Of a stretch of 39,640 bases of DNA, positions 1 to 6,326 are shown piece after piece. The DNA lies in assembly GCA_903889965.1 (NCBI GenBank), contig CAISZM010000029.1, positions 1 through 39,640 on the forward strand, read 5' to 3'. How positions within the stretch are numbered: the first letter of the stretch is position 1; every line of letters begins with the position of its first letter. Under the pieces are notes generated by a model, which did no database searches, was not told the DNA's origin, and worked only from the letters and a program-made list of their open reading frames with translations. The DNA comes from an uncultured Elusimicrobia bacterium (GTDB taxonomy: Bacteria > Elusimicrobiota > Elusimicrobia > Elusimicrobiales > UBA9959). The position numbers and the translations under genes are program-made.

Positions 1-65
1 GCGCCTGATGCGTGTTCCTTAAGGATATTTACGATCTGTTCTTCCGTGTAGCGTTTCCGGGGCAT
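1..65 (-). CDS. IS3-family transposase OrfA, N-terminal fragment (cut by window edge)
   Basis: The minus strand from 65 reads MPRKRYTEEQIVNILKEHAS and continues off the window. This is the typical beginning of the IS3-family OrfA helix-turn-helix protein (TEEQI..ILKE), which binds the terminal inverted repeats and acts with OrfB through a programmed frameshift to move the element. A clear GGAGG ribosome binding site at about 74-78 supports the start. Only 21 codons are visible, so subgroup and intactness cannot be judged. Confidence 0.75.
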   Translation of the reverse strand, partial: MPRKRYTEEQIVNILKEHASG

Positions 66-140
66 TTTACAACCTCCATAGACTATATTAGCATCCGGAA
101 ACCGCAATTGGTAGCGGGCTAGATTAGAGGGTTAGGGTCA
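1..140 (-). mobile_element. End of an IS3-family insertion sequence (partial)
   Basis: The window opens inside an insertion sequence read on the minus strand. The start of an IS3-type orfA lies at 65-1. About 75 bp of untranslated sequence follows, up to a possible terminus at 139-140, where the plus strand reads CA and the minus strand therefore begins TG, as IS3 ends usually do. The distance from orfA start to end is normal for this family. The other end, orfB and any target duplication lie outside the window, so the exact boundary is a guess. Confidence 0.5.
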
Positions 141-408
141 CCAGATATCACAAAAGTGAAGCCGAACCACCATTCTGAGGCGTATTTCCCTGCAGAAACC
201 GGCATATTTCGACTCTAAGGAGCCCAATTACACGCTCCTCTCTCCAATTTGGACATGATTCTGCATATCCCGTTTTTACCTTCTTACCGGACAGCACCAC
301 TAAACAAGCATTAAATCGCTTCCTCATAGGGGAGTTCCCTTATTCTCAAGCCCACCTCGGCTTATCCATCACACCAGTTTAAAACTTTCCCCGGACAGCT
401 GTGCTTTT

Positions 409-441
409 TGCCGATAAATTGCCGTTAAAGTGCCGATAAAT
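409..441. repeat. Three tandem copies of an 11-bp repeat
   Basis: Three adjoining 11-mers start at 409, 420 and 431. The first and third are identical (TGCCGATAAAT) and the middle one differs at two positions (TGCCGTTAAAG). The 11-bp period is about one helical turn, so copies would present the same face of DNA. This could be a small iteron-like protein binding site or just a short tandem duplication; nothing next to it indicates which. Confidence 0.7.
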
Positions 442-611
442 ATTCTTTCCGTGGGCGGGTCATTACGCCGTATCATGAATGGGCGGGAACATTCTAAGGC
501 GGGCCTGGCCGGGTGCGGCGGCCTCTCGCGGCCAGACGCTACCGGCCTGGCCCTTCCTTACGGTCTTTTCCCCCCCGCTCCTCCGGTGGCTGCATATCAA
601 TGACAGAAAAG

Positions 612-660
612 ACCAGCGCGGCGGCCGCAGCAGCGGACGCCGGGCTGGTGTTTTATAATT
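612..660 (+). terminator. Terminator-like GC-rich hairpin followed by a T-rich run
   Basis: Bases 612-623 pair with 638-649 in 11 of 12 positions (outer arm ACCAGC with GCTGGT, inner arm CGGCG with CGCCG), leaving a 14-base loop. TTTTATAATT follows directly at 651-660. This has the form of an intrinsic terminator for a plus-strand transcript, but no upstream gene was found, so it might end a noncoding transcript or be fortuitous. Confidence 0.4.
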
Positions 661-703
661 ACGGCTGCCACCGGATAATTTATGAGATAGATATAAAGAA
701 CAA

Positions 704-749
704 GCCCGCGCCGCGAGCGGTGCGCGGCGCACCGCTGGCTAGCGCGGGC
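704..749. repeat. Nested perfect inverted repeats (46 bp, GC-rich)
   Basis: An outer perfect 8-bp arm (GCCCGCGC at 704-711 with GCGCGGGC at 742-749) encloses an inner perfect 10-bp arm (AGCGGTGCGC at 716-725 with GCGCACCGCT at 727-736, one base between). Together they could form a strong two-tier hairpin in RNA or a cruciform in DNA. No coding frame explains this symmetry. Confidence 0.7.
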
Positions 750-885
750 AGAAACTTTATCGACTTAAGGCAGTTCTCTTAATTCTTTGCAGTGGGCGCG
801 GGAAATAATTTTCTGCGTTGTACGGACGCCGAAGGCGGACGGGAGCGGCCCGTTCCTCGGGACGCGCATAGGAGGTGTTAATAAG

Positions 886-1200
886 ATGCAGAACACCTTT
901 GGAGCAGGAGCGAAGGCGCGTAGTGCCGAGCCCTGCGGACCCGCTACTTGGCGGCAAGCATGGGCGGCCGCGCTGCGTGGCCGACCGTGCGGCATCTCGC
1001 GGATAAGATCGGCCTACCGCAGTTCCTTGGGAAAAGCGGAACTTATAAAGTTACCTCGGGATGTTGCGCAAAGTAGTCTCGAACGATGTCTAAATGACGG
1101 CGCCAACTTTCCCAAAACAAACCCCGAAAGGGGTTTTGTTTTTGGCGCCCCAAAACCGAAACATAATGCACAGGGGTCACCCATTTCCGCACAACTTTAG
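886..1200 (+). CDS. Doubtful small ORF with a perfect Shine-Dalgarno
   Basis: An ATG at 886 follows AGGAGGTG at 872-879 with near-ideal spacing, and the frame stays open for 104 codons. The product is rich in Ala, Arg and Gly, shows no domain, signal peptide or membrane segment that I recognise, and its end runs straight through the inverted repeat at 1099-1149. That makes a real protein less likely. The ribosome binding site itself forms one arm of a hairpin (873-879 with 892-898), so either the match is accidental or translation would be structure-controlled. I list it because of the start signal, not because the protein looks real. Confidence 0.2.
   Translation: MQNTFGAGAKARSAEPCGPATWRQAWAAALRGRPCGISRIRSAYRSSLGKAELIKLPRDVAQSSLERCLNDGANFPKTNPERGFVFGAPKPKHNAQGSPISAQL
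1099..1149. terminator. Composite hairpin, probably a bidirectional intrinsic terminator
   Basis: GGCGCCAA at 1099-1106 pairs with TTGGCGCC at 1142-1149. Inside it, CCCC at 1122-1125 and GGGG at 1130-1133 form the tip over a GAAA loop, extended by A-rich and T-rich arms (1114-1121 with about 1134-1142, one bulged T). The GC tip with T-rich strand on either reading direction is what a bidirectional terminator looks like. Confidence 0.45.
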
Positions 1201-1451
1201 CTGTAGAGTTGTTATCGAGTTATCGTGCAGCGTCCCTGATACCCCCCCTGTAATTTAAGGAAAATGCCTCGGTTTTTTGTATCATAAAAATAGATGGCAA
1301 GGAAAACTCTTTCCGGAAAGTTTCAGGCAACTGAAAGAGAACAAGGCAGGGCGGGAGCTGGCGATAACCGTCTTATGTTTACGACAAATCAGGAAACGAT
1401 AAACAATTAAGTGCCGGCACCGGCTTCATTGAATACAGTGAGACAACCATA

Positions 1452-2573
1452 ATGGCCAAACAAAATAAAATAGCGCTCGGGGGTATGGCAGCTGTTATGG
1501 CGGGAATAGAATTATTGTGTTTATCCCCGGCAAAAGCTCAAAAACATGCTGTCGCAGAATCGCCGTATCGTATCGCCGGCATATGGGAATCCACCGCCAG
1601 CAATGAAGGGAGCCGGGAAGAATTTTCACTTACACCATCCGAAGACATACCTGAAGATATCGACGGGCGGTTGACAGCAGAGGCCACCAGCGGTATATTG
1701 CTCTCAGGACAAGATACTTATCTTTGCGGGAGCACCGTATCAGCCTGGCAAATTTCAGGCACAGATCTGACATTTTTTTGCGGGGACAAACCGCCGCATA
1801 AATTCACTGTGACAGGAATTAACCCGGATATCATTTTGACTGATACAGCGACCGGGCGTTTGTTTACAAGAAAAAGCGCAATTAAATTCAGCTATAAGGA
1901 AAAAGGGCAAAACAAGCGCTTAACACTATATGAAAGTCCAGGGGATACCTGTCATGCGTGCTCCGGGTACATCTGGGGTGTATTCGAGGAAGCCGGCCTT
2001 ACCGGAAAATTTAACGCAACTACAGTGACACAACCTTTTTCTGTCATCGGCAGTTTCGGCAGAGCATCTACTTCAGATGTAATAGCCAAAGATTTGGATT
2101 CCTGGCAAAAAAGTAATACATCTTTGTTGGCTATTATCGGAAAAAACAAGCTGGCTATTGTTTTCCCGGGCGGCGGCATGCATCAAGGTCATATCTCGCA
2201 AGGAGCCTGGTTGCTTGAATATAGCGGTAATCAGCTTGTCTATAGGGGTTATTTTGCCCTGCATGAAGACAATTCGGGCACGGAATGCAGCACATCATTA
2301 AAAACAAGAAATTCAGAAACCGGTGCGGAGCCATGTGTAAGCTACGACGGAATTTTTCTGATCGGAAATTCCTCTGTGGATTCCGACTCTGATTATTACG
2401 ATATAACAATCAGAAACAGCGGGACGACATATGACTTTGATACGGAAAAGATAATTCCCGTAAAAAACACAAATCTTTACACTTTTGATAAAAATTCCGC
2501 TAAATATATCAGGCATGAGCCGCCCGATATATCGATCAACCCGCAGTCAGCCACAAAACAAGCCGGCAAATAG
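1452..2573 (+). CDS. Secreted protein of unknown function, compositionally atypical
   Basis: This 373-residue protein begins with a Sec-type signal peptide (KQNK, then a hydrophobic stretch to about residue 26, probable AKA-Q cleavage near 29), so it should be exported. The mature part looks like all-beta, soluble secreted sequence with no further membrane segment. An N-terminal section of about 110 residues starts with a GIWES motif. A second half contains a Gly-rich FPGGGMHQGH stretch near residue 240 and several cysteines that could form disulfides. I do not recognise the family. The coding sequence is clearly AT-richer than the operons to its right and uses many A/T-ending codons. There is no strong ribosome binding site before the start (only GTGAG some 10 bases upstream). 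Lying between an IS end and a gene-free stretch, it reads as a horizontally acquired single gene. Confidence 0.7.
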   Translation: MAKQNKIALGGMAAVMAGIELLCLSPAKAQKHAVAESPYRIAGIWESTASNEGSREEFSLTPSEDIPEDIDGRLTAEATSGILLSGQDTYLCGSTVSAWQISGTDLTFFCGDKPPHKFTVTGINPDIILTDTATGRLFTRKSAIKFSYKEKGQNKRLTLYESPGDTCHACSGYIWGVFEEAGLTGKFNATTVTQPFSVIGSFGRASTSDVIAKDLDSWQKSNTSLLAIIGKNKLAIVFPGGGMHQGHISQGAWLLEYSGNQLVYRGYFALHEDNSGTECSTSLKTRNSETGAEPCVSYDGIFLIGNSSVDSDSDYYDITIRNSGTTYDFDTEKIIPVKNTNLYTFDKNSAKYIRHEPPDISINPQSATKQAGK

Positions 2574-2905
2574 GCATGACTTTTAGTTTTATTTCAGGAT
2601 GGTAATAAGGGACGAGCGTTATCTCGGAAAACAACTGTGCCCTTAAACCCCGGGTGTCGCCCCAAGCTGCGTGGGCGGCCCAGCTTTAGGCGCTTTGCCG
2701 ATGAGCACAACTATCAGGGGAGGATGGGGACGCCGGCCAGGCTGGCGCCCTTCGGGAGGAATACACCTCTTCGGGCACGGCACGCATTGCGCTTAGCCCT
2801 CCGCCCGCTTCGCGGTAAATTCCGCAGAACAATTCTGTCCCTTGATTCCAGCAATAAAAGTCATACTCAACTGCGGAATTTAGGATAATTTTTCCGTGGG
2901 ATAAT
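2574..2905. other. Gene-free 332-bp stretch, possible mobile-element debris
   Basis: The open frame that crosses 2637-2888 has low-complexity Arg/Leu/Pro composition and no ribosome binding site, so I do not call it. The stretch contains a perfect 12-bp inverted repeat (2816-2827 with 2871-2882) and a loosely repeated phrase AACAAYTGTSCCYTT near 2630 and 2829. It separates a plus-strand gene from a minus-strand gene, so terminators for both would belong here. Confidence 0.5.
2816..2882. repeat. 67-bp element bounded by perfect 12-bp inverted repeats
   Basis: TAAATTCCGCAG at 2816-2827 is the exact reverse complement of CTGCGGAATTTA at 2871-2882, with 43 bases between. A second small palindrome, CAGAA-CAA-TTCTG, overlaps the left arm at about 2825-2837. 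Flanks do not show an obvious target duplication. It may be a miniature transposable element or REP-like unit, or the shared terminator of the converging genes 1452-2573 and 2906-4057; there is no T-run directly after either arm. Confidence 0.6.
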
Positions 2906-4057
2906 TTACTTTTTATCCTCTCCCAGCCGCGCCGCCACCTTGGGCATCCACTCGCTTACAGGTATCTTCTGCGGGCACTTCTCCTCGCAGGCGCGGCAGG
3001 CTGAACATGCGCTTGCCCGCGCGCCTTCCTCCAGAAAACGCGTATACCTGAAACGCGCGCCTTTCACGTCGTCATAGATCTCCGCGGCGTTGTAAAGCTC
3101 GAAATTAAAAGGGATATCCACGCCGTTAGGGCAGGGCATGCAGTAGCCGCAGCGCGTGCAGGGGACGGCCTTCCTTTCCTCGAATTTTTTCCTGGCGCGG
3201 GCTAAGAGTTCAAGTTCCTCCGCGGTCATAGAGTTAACGCACGCATCTCCGGCTACGCGGAGATTTTCCGTAAGCTGCGGCATGGAGCTCATGCCGCTCA
3301 GCAGCAGCGAGACCTCCGGCTGGTTCCAGACCCAGCGCAGCCCCCATTCCGCCGGCGAACGCTTTTCGGGAAAAGACTCGAATATGCCGCGCACCGCCCT
3401 GGGAGGGTTCGCCAGCCCCCCGCCCCGGAGCGGCTCCATTACTATTACCGCCAGCCCTTTTGAAGCCGCGTATTTCAGCCCCTTTAAGCCGGCCTGGTAG
3501 TCCGTGTCCATGTAGTTGTACTGTATCTGGCAGAAAGTCCAGCCGTCGTAAGCGTCCACTATTTTAGGAAAAGCCGACGGCCCGTCGTGAAAAGAAAAGC
3601 CGAGATGGCCTATCCTGCCGTCTTTCAGGGCCGCCTCGGCCCTCTCCAGCATCTTGAATTTAAGCACCCAGTCCCAGCGCTCTTCGCTCAGGGCATGCAG
3701 CAGATAAAAATCTATATGGTCGGTGCGCAGCTTCTTCAGCTGCTCGTTGAGGTAAGTGTCAAAATCCTCGGGCTTCTGTATCAGCCAGACCGGGGACTTG
3801 GTGGCAAGCTTCACTTTATCTCTATAACCATCCAACAGAGCTTTGCCCAGCACCAGCTCGCTCTGCCCGTTGTGATATGGATACGCCGTATCCACGTAAT
3901 TTATGCCGCTGTCTATGCCCAGGCGTATCATCTTAACAGCTTCCGCCTCGTCGACATTCTGGCTCATGGGCGCGGTGTCGGTACAGGGAAGGCGCATACA
4001 GCCGAACCCGAGCGCCGAAGGTTTCCAGTCCAGTTTCCCGAAATTCCTGTATTGCAT
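2906..4057 (-). CDS. Aldo/keto reductase with C-terminal 4Fe-4S ferredoxin domain
   Basis: The N-terminal two thirds (to about residue 285) form an AKR-type TIM barrel. The catalytic tetrad is visible: Asp near 56 and Tyr near 61 in VDTAYPY, Lys near 87 in LATKSP, His near 122 in FYLLH. The C-terminal part carries two cysteine clusters, CTRCGYCMPCPNGV and CSACRACEEKCPQ, typical of the ferredoxin-like domain found in this AKR subgroup (YhdN/PA4992-type oxidoreductases of anaerobes). It probably reduces a carbonyl or related substrate in the cytoplasm with electrons passing through iron-sulfur clusters; substrate unknown. GGAGGAGG at 4064-4071 directly abuts an ATG at 4063 but stands six bases before the ATG at 4057, so I chose 4057. 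It follows rsgA on the same strand after about 185 bp and may be transcribed separately. Confidence 0.93.
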   Translation of the reverse strand: MQYRNFGKLDWKPSALGFGCMRLPCTDTAPMSQNVDEAEAVKMIRLGIDSGINYVDTAYPYHNGQSELVLGKALLDGYRDKVKLATKSPVWLIQKPEDFDTYLNEQLKKLRTDHIDFYLLHALSEERWDWVLKFKMLERAEAALKDGRIGHLGFSFHDGPSAFPKIVDAYDGWTFCQIQYNYMDTDYQAGLKGLKYAASKGLAVIVMEPLRGGGLANPPRAVRGIFESFPEKRSPAEWGLRWVWNQPEVSLLLSGMSSMPQLTENLRVAGDACVNSMTAEELELLARARKKFEERKAVPCTRCGYCMPCPNGVDIPFNFELYNAAEIYDDVKGARFRYTRFLEEGARASACSACRACEEKCPQKIPVSEWMPKVAARLGEDKK

Positions 4058-4242
4058 ATCCATCCTCCTCCGGCTTTGGAGACATTACCCGGCAAAAACG
4101 GGCTTCGATACATTTTATGTTTTTTACATTCCCTGTTCCGTAAAATAGTCCAGCGCCGGCCTCAGCCCCTGCGGCGCGCATAAAGGACCCCTGACAACTT
4201 ATTATTGGTAACGACCAGAGTGATAAAGGAGTCACCCTTTTT

Positions 4243-5277
4243 CTATCCCCCGCGAAGTTTGCGTTTTTTGACGCTTCCGTCGCGGCACAGCCTGGAAAAG
4301 GCCATGGACTTCCGCTTAGCCTGTATCCGTTTTATCAAATCCGTCTTTATTTCATGGTGCAACATCTCTTTTTTTAATTTCTGGTAACTTGTAAGCCTGA
4401 CCGCCGGAAGGGTCCCCTTCCCGACCGCCGCCACTACGGCGCAACCGGGCTCGGAATTATGCGAGCAATCCTGGAAGCGGCATTCCTTCGCCAGTTCTTC
4501 TATCTCCGTAAAAGAGGCGTCGAGGCCGGTTTGCGCGTACTCCAGGCAGAATTCCCTTATACCGGGGGTGTCGATTATCTGCCCGCCGCAGGGCAGGAAG
4601 TAAAGATGGCGCGACGTGGTGGTATGCCTGCCCCGGCCATCGCTTGTTCTTACGGGCCCGGTTTGAGCCGCCTCATAACCGGACAGCCGGTTGATCAGCG
4701 TGCTTTTGCCCGCCCCGGAAGAACCGATAAAGCAGCAGCGTATTCCGCCGCCGAGCAGCTTAGCGACGCTCTCCACGCCTTCTCCGGATACGGAGGAAAG
4801 ACAGACCACCTCAACCCCCGGCGCGGCCCGTTCGACGGCGGATATTTTTTCCCGCAGCGCCGGTTCCGGGCAAAGGTCTTTTTTTGTCAGGACCACGACA
4901 GGAGCGGCGCCGCTGTCCCACGCGGCCACCAGCAGCCGTTCAAGCCTGGCTATGTTGTAGCTTTCATCCAGCCCCATGACTATAAAGATCTTGGCTATAT
5001 TGGCCGCCAGCGGCTGCGCGTCTTTACCAGTCGCGGCCTCCTTTCTGAGCAAGAGGGAGGTGCGCGGCAAAACCCCGTGGATAACGGCTTTCTCACCGTT
5101 ATCATGGAGGGACACCGCCACATTATCCCCGACGACCGGAAGATCGAGTTTTGAGGCGGCCTCACCCAGAAGTTTCCCGCAGACCGAAGCCGGCAACTCC
5201 CTGCCCTCAAGATAGACCGTGAAAGACTGCCTCTGCTCGGCCGTAACCAGAGCCGGCACCGTTGATTTTTCAGACAT
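4243..5277 (-). CDS. rsgA: Small ribosomal subunit biogenesis GTPase RsgA
   Basis: This 344-residue protein is a circularly permuted GTPase. After an N-terminal OB-like domain (to about 100) come G4 first (TKKD, a variant of NKXD, near 150), then the P-loop GSSGAGKST near 205 and G3 DTPG near 257. A zinc-binding end with the pattern C-x4-C-x-H-x5-C (CRFQDCSHNSEPGC) near 290-305 follows, then a basic tail KKRKLRGG. RsgA binds the 30S subunit late in assembly and releases RbfA on GTP hydrolysis. The permuted order of motifs and the zinc knuckle make the assignment firm. An AAAGGG before the ATG supports the start. It is not overlapped by neighbours; a 360-bp gap separates it from kdpE. Confidence 0.95.
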   Translation of the reverse strand: MSEKSTVPALVTAEQRQSFTVYLEGRELPASVCGKLLGEAASKLDLPVVGDNVAVSLHDNGEKAVIHGVLPRTSLLLRKEAATGKDAQPLAANIAKIFIVMGLDESYNIARLERLLVAAWDSGAAPVVVLTKKDLCPEPALREKISAVERAAPGVEVVCLSSVSGEGVESVAKLLGGGIRCCFIGSSGAGKSTLINRLSGYEAAQTGPVRTSDGRGRHTTTSRHLYFLPCGGQIIDTPGIREFCLEYAQTGLDASFTEIEELAKECRFQDCSHNSEPGCAVVAAVGKGTLPAVRLTSYQKLKKEMLHHEIKTDLIKRIQAKRKSMAFSRLCRDGSVKKRKLRGG

Positions 5278-5639
5278 AATTACCCTTTAAAGCAGGTCGC
5301 CCGGAAGGCGACTTGCAGCTGTCCCGTCATCCGTAAACGTCCCCGATCACGCGCCTGGCGCCGATTAAAGAGGCGAGTCTTAAAACGTATATTTTCCCCG
5401 CGCTATGAAAATATAGCAGAAGCCTCCCCCTGACCACTCTATGATTCTACCAAAAGACACGGCCCAGTCCGTGGACTGGGCTCTGATGCAAAGCGTCATT
5501 GGCCTTGCCATAAAGCCGGCCCTCACATGGGAATGATTTGTGTCAGGTCACAAAAGACAGGTCAACGCAATCCACCCGGAAGCAGGAGCCACGCTCATGG
5601 CATCGGGGCCGTTCGAAAACTGCCGTTATCGATAGCGGG
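5278..5639. other. 362-bp gap between kdpE and rsgA
   Basis: No gene is evident. The part near 5278-5440 must hold the rsgA promoter on the minus strand, but no box stands out. The hairpin at 5462-5481 probably ends kdp transcripts. The remainder, next to kdpE, shows only short repeats of AGGTCA-like words near 5545-5565. Confidence 0.5.
5449..5481 (-). terminator. Probable terminator of the kdp operon
   Basis: GCCCAGTCC at 5462-5470 and GGACTGGGC at 5473-5481 are perfect reverse complements, giving a 7-bp stem with a six-base loop. Read on the minus strand the stem is followed by CGTGTCTTTTGG, a modest T-rich tail. It lies about 160 bases after the kdpE stop, and no other minus-strand transcript would end here. 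Confidence 0.45.
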
Positions 5640-6326
5640 TCATATCTGTATCCGATACCCGACGCCCGCGTCGGTGACGATAAAACCACGGAGGTCAACG
5701 CTTCTGTCCTCCAGTTTTCTGCGAAGCTGGCTTATGTATATCCGAAGATAATGGGACTGGTCAACGGCATGAGGCCCCCACACCTCCGTCAACAGGTGCT
5801 GCTGTGTAACTATTTTGCCTGCATGGCTGACCAAAGCCTTAAGCAGATCGAATTCAGTGGCGGTTAAATGGACTTCCTTCCCGTCAATAGATACGGCCCG
5901 TTTCCCAAAATCTATTTCCAGCGGACCATGCTTGAACGTTATATCTTCACGTAAATTGATCGCGTGCCGTAATGCCACACGTATTCTTGCCAGAAGCTCC
6001 GGCAGACTGAAAGGCTTGACCAGATAATCGTCGGCTCCGGAATCCAATAAAAGTTCCTTGTCCGCATCCGCGCTTTTGACCGATAGTATTATTACCGGCA
6101 CCCGCGAGGATTCCCGGATCTTCCTCAGGACGGAAAGCCCGTCCTTATCCGGCAGGTTAAGGTCCAGGATCACCACGTCAGGATGATTATCAGCCGCAGT
6201 TTTTATGCCTTCCTGCCCGGTCTTTGCCAGCAGCACCTCATACCCTTTGGCCGTCAGGCTGGCGTCCATGAAACGCCGTATGGACTTCTCGTCGTCAATA
6301 ACCAGGATCTTAGCGCCTGTTTTCAT
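5640..6326 (-). CDS. kdpE: KDP operon response regulator KdpE
   Basis: An OmpR-family regulator of 228 residues: receiver domain at 1-120 with the acidic pair DD at 11-12, phosphoacceptor Asp55 in VILDLNLPD and the conserved Lys near 104 (VKPFS), then a winged-helix DNA-binding domain at about 128-226 (GKEVHLTATEFDLL ... HYLRIYISQLRRKLE). When phosphorylated by KdpD it should activate the kdp promoter under K+ limitation or osmotic upshift. The start ATG overlaps the kdpD stop by four bases, so it is translationally coupled as last gene of the operon. Length and motif order match E. coli KdpE closely. Confidence 0.96.
   Translation of the reverse strand: MKTGAKILVIDDEKSIRRFMDASLTAKGYEVLLAKTGQEGIKTAADNHPDVVILDLNLPDKDGLSVLRKIRESSRVPVIILSVKSADADKELLLDSGADDYLVKPFSLPELLARIRVALRHAINLREDITFKHGPLEIDFGKRAVSIDGKEVHLTATEFDLLKALVSHAGKIVTQQHLLTEVWGPHAVDQSHYLRIYISQLRRKLEDRSVDLRGFIVTDAGVGYRIQI

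Larger units (their letters stand above)
141..1451. other. 1.3-kb region without a convincing gene, rich in inverted repeats
   Basis: No open frame here has convincing protein-like composition. The left part (141-440) is moderately AT-rich and unremarkable apart from three 11-bp tandem copies at 409-441. From about 480 to 1150 the DNA is GC-rich and packed with inverted repeats: 501-512 with 542-553, 612-623 with 638-649, 704-711 with 742-749 enclosing 716-725 with 727-736, 873-879 with 892-898, and 1099-1106 with 1142-1149. The rest (1150-1451) is ordinary AT-richer DNA leading to the next gene. Its position between an IS end and an AT-rich orphan gene suggests an accessory insertion zone, or possibly a structured RNA. 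Confidence 0.6.

Noticed and set aside
2637-2888. Open frame of 83 codons on the plus strand
   Set aside because: No ribosome binding site, composition dominated by Arg, Leu and Pro, and it ends inside the inverted-repeat element.
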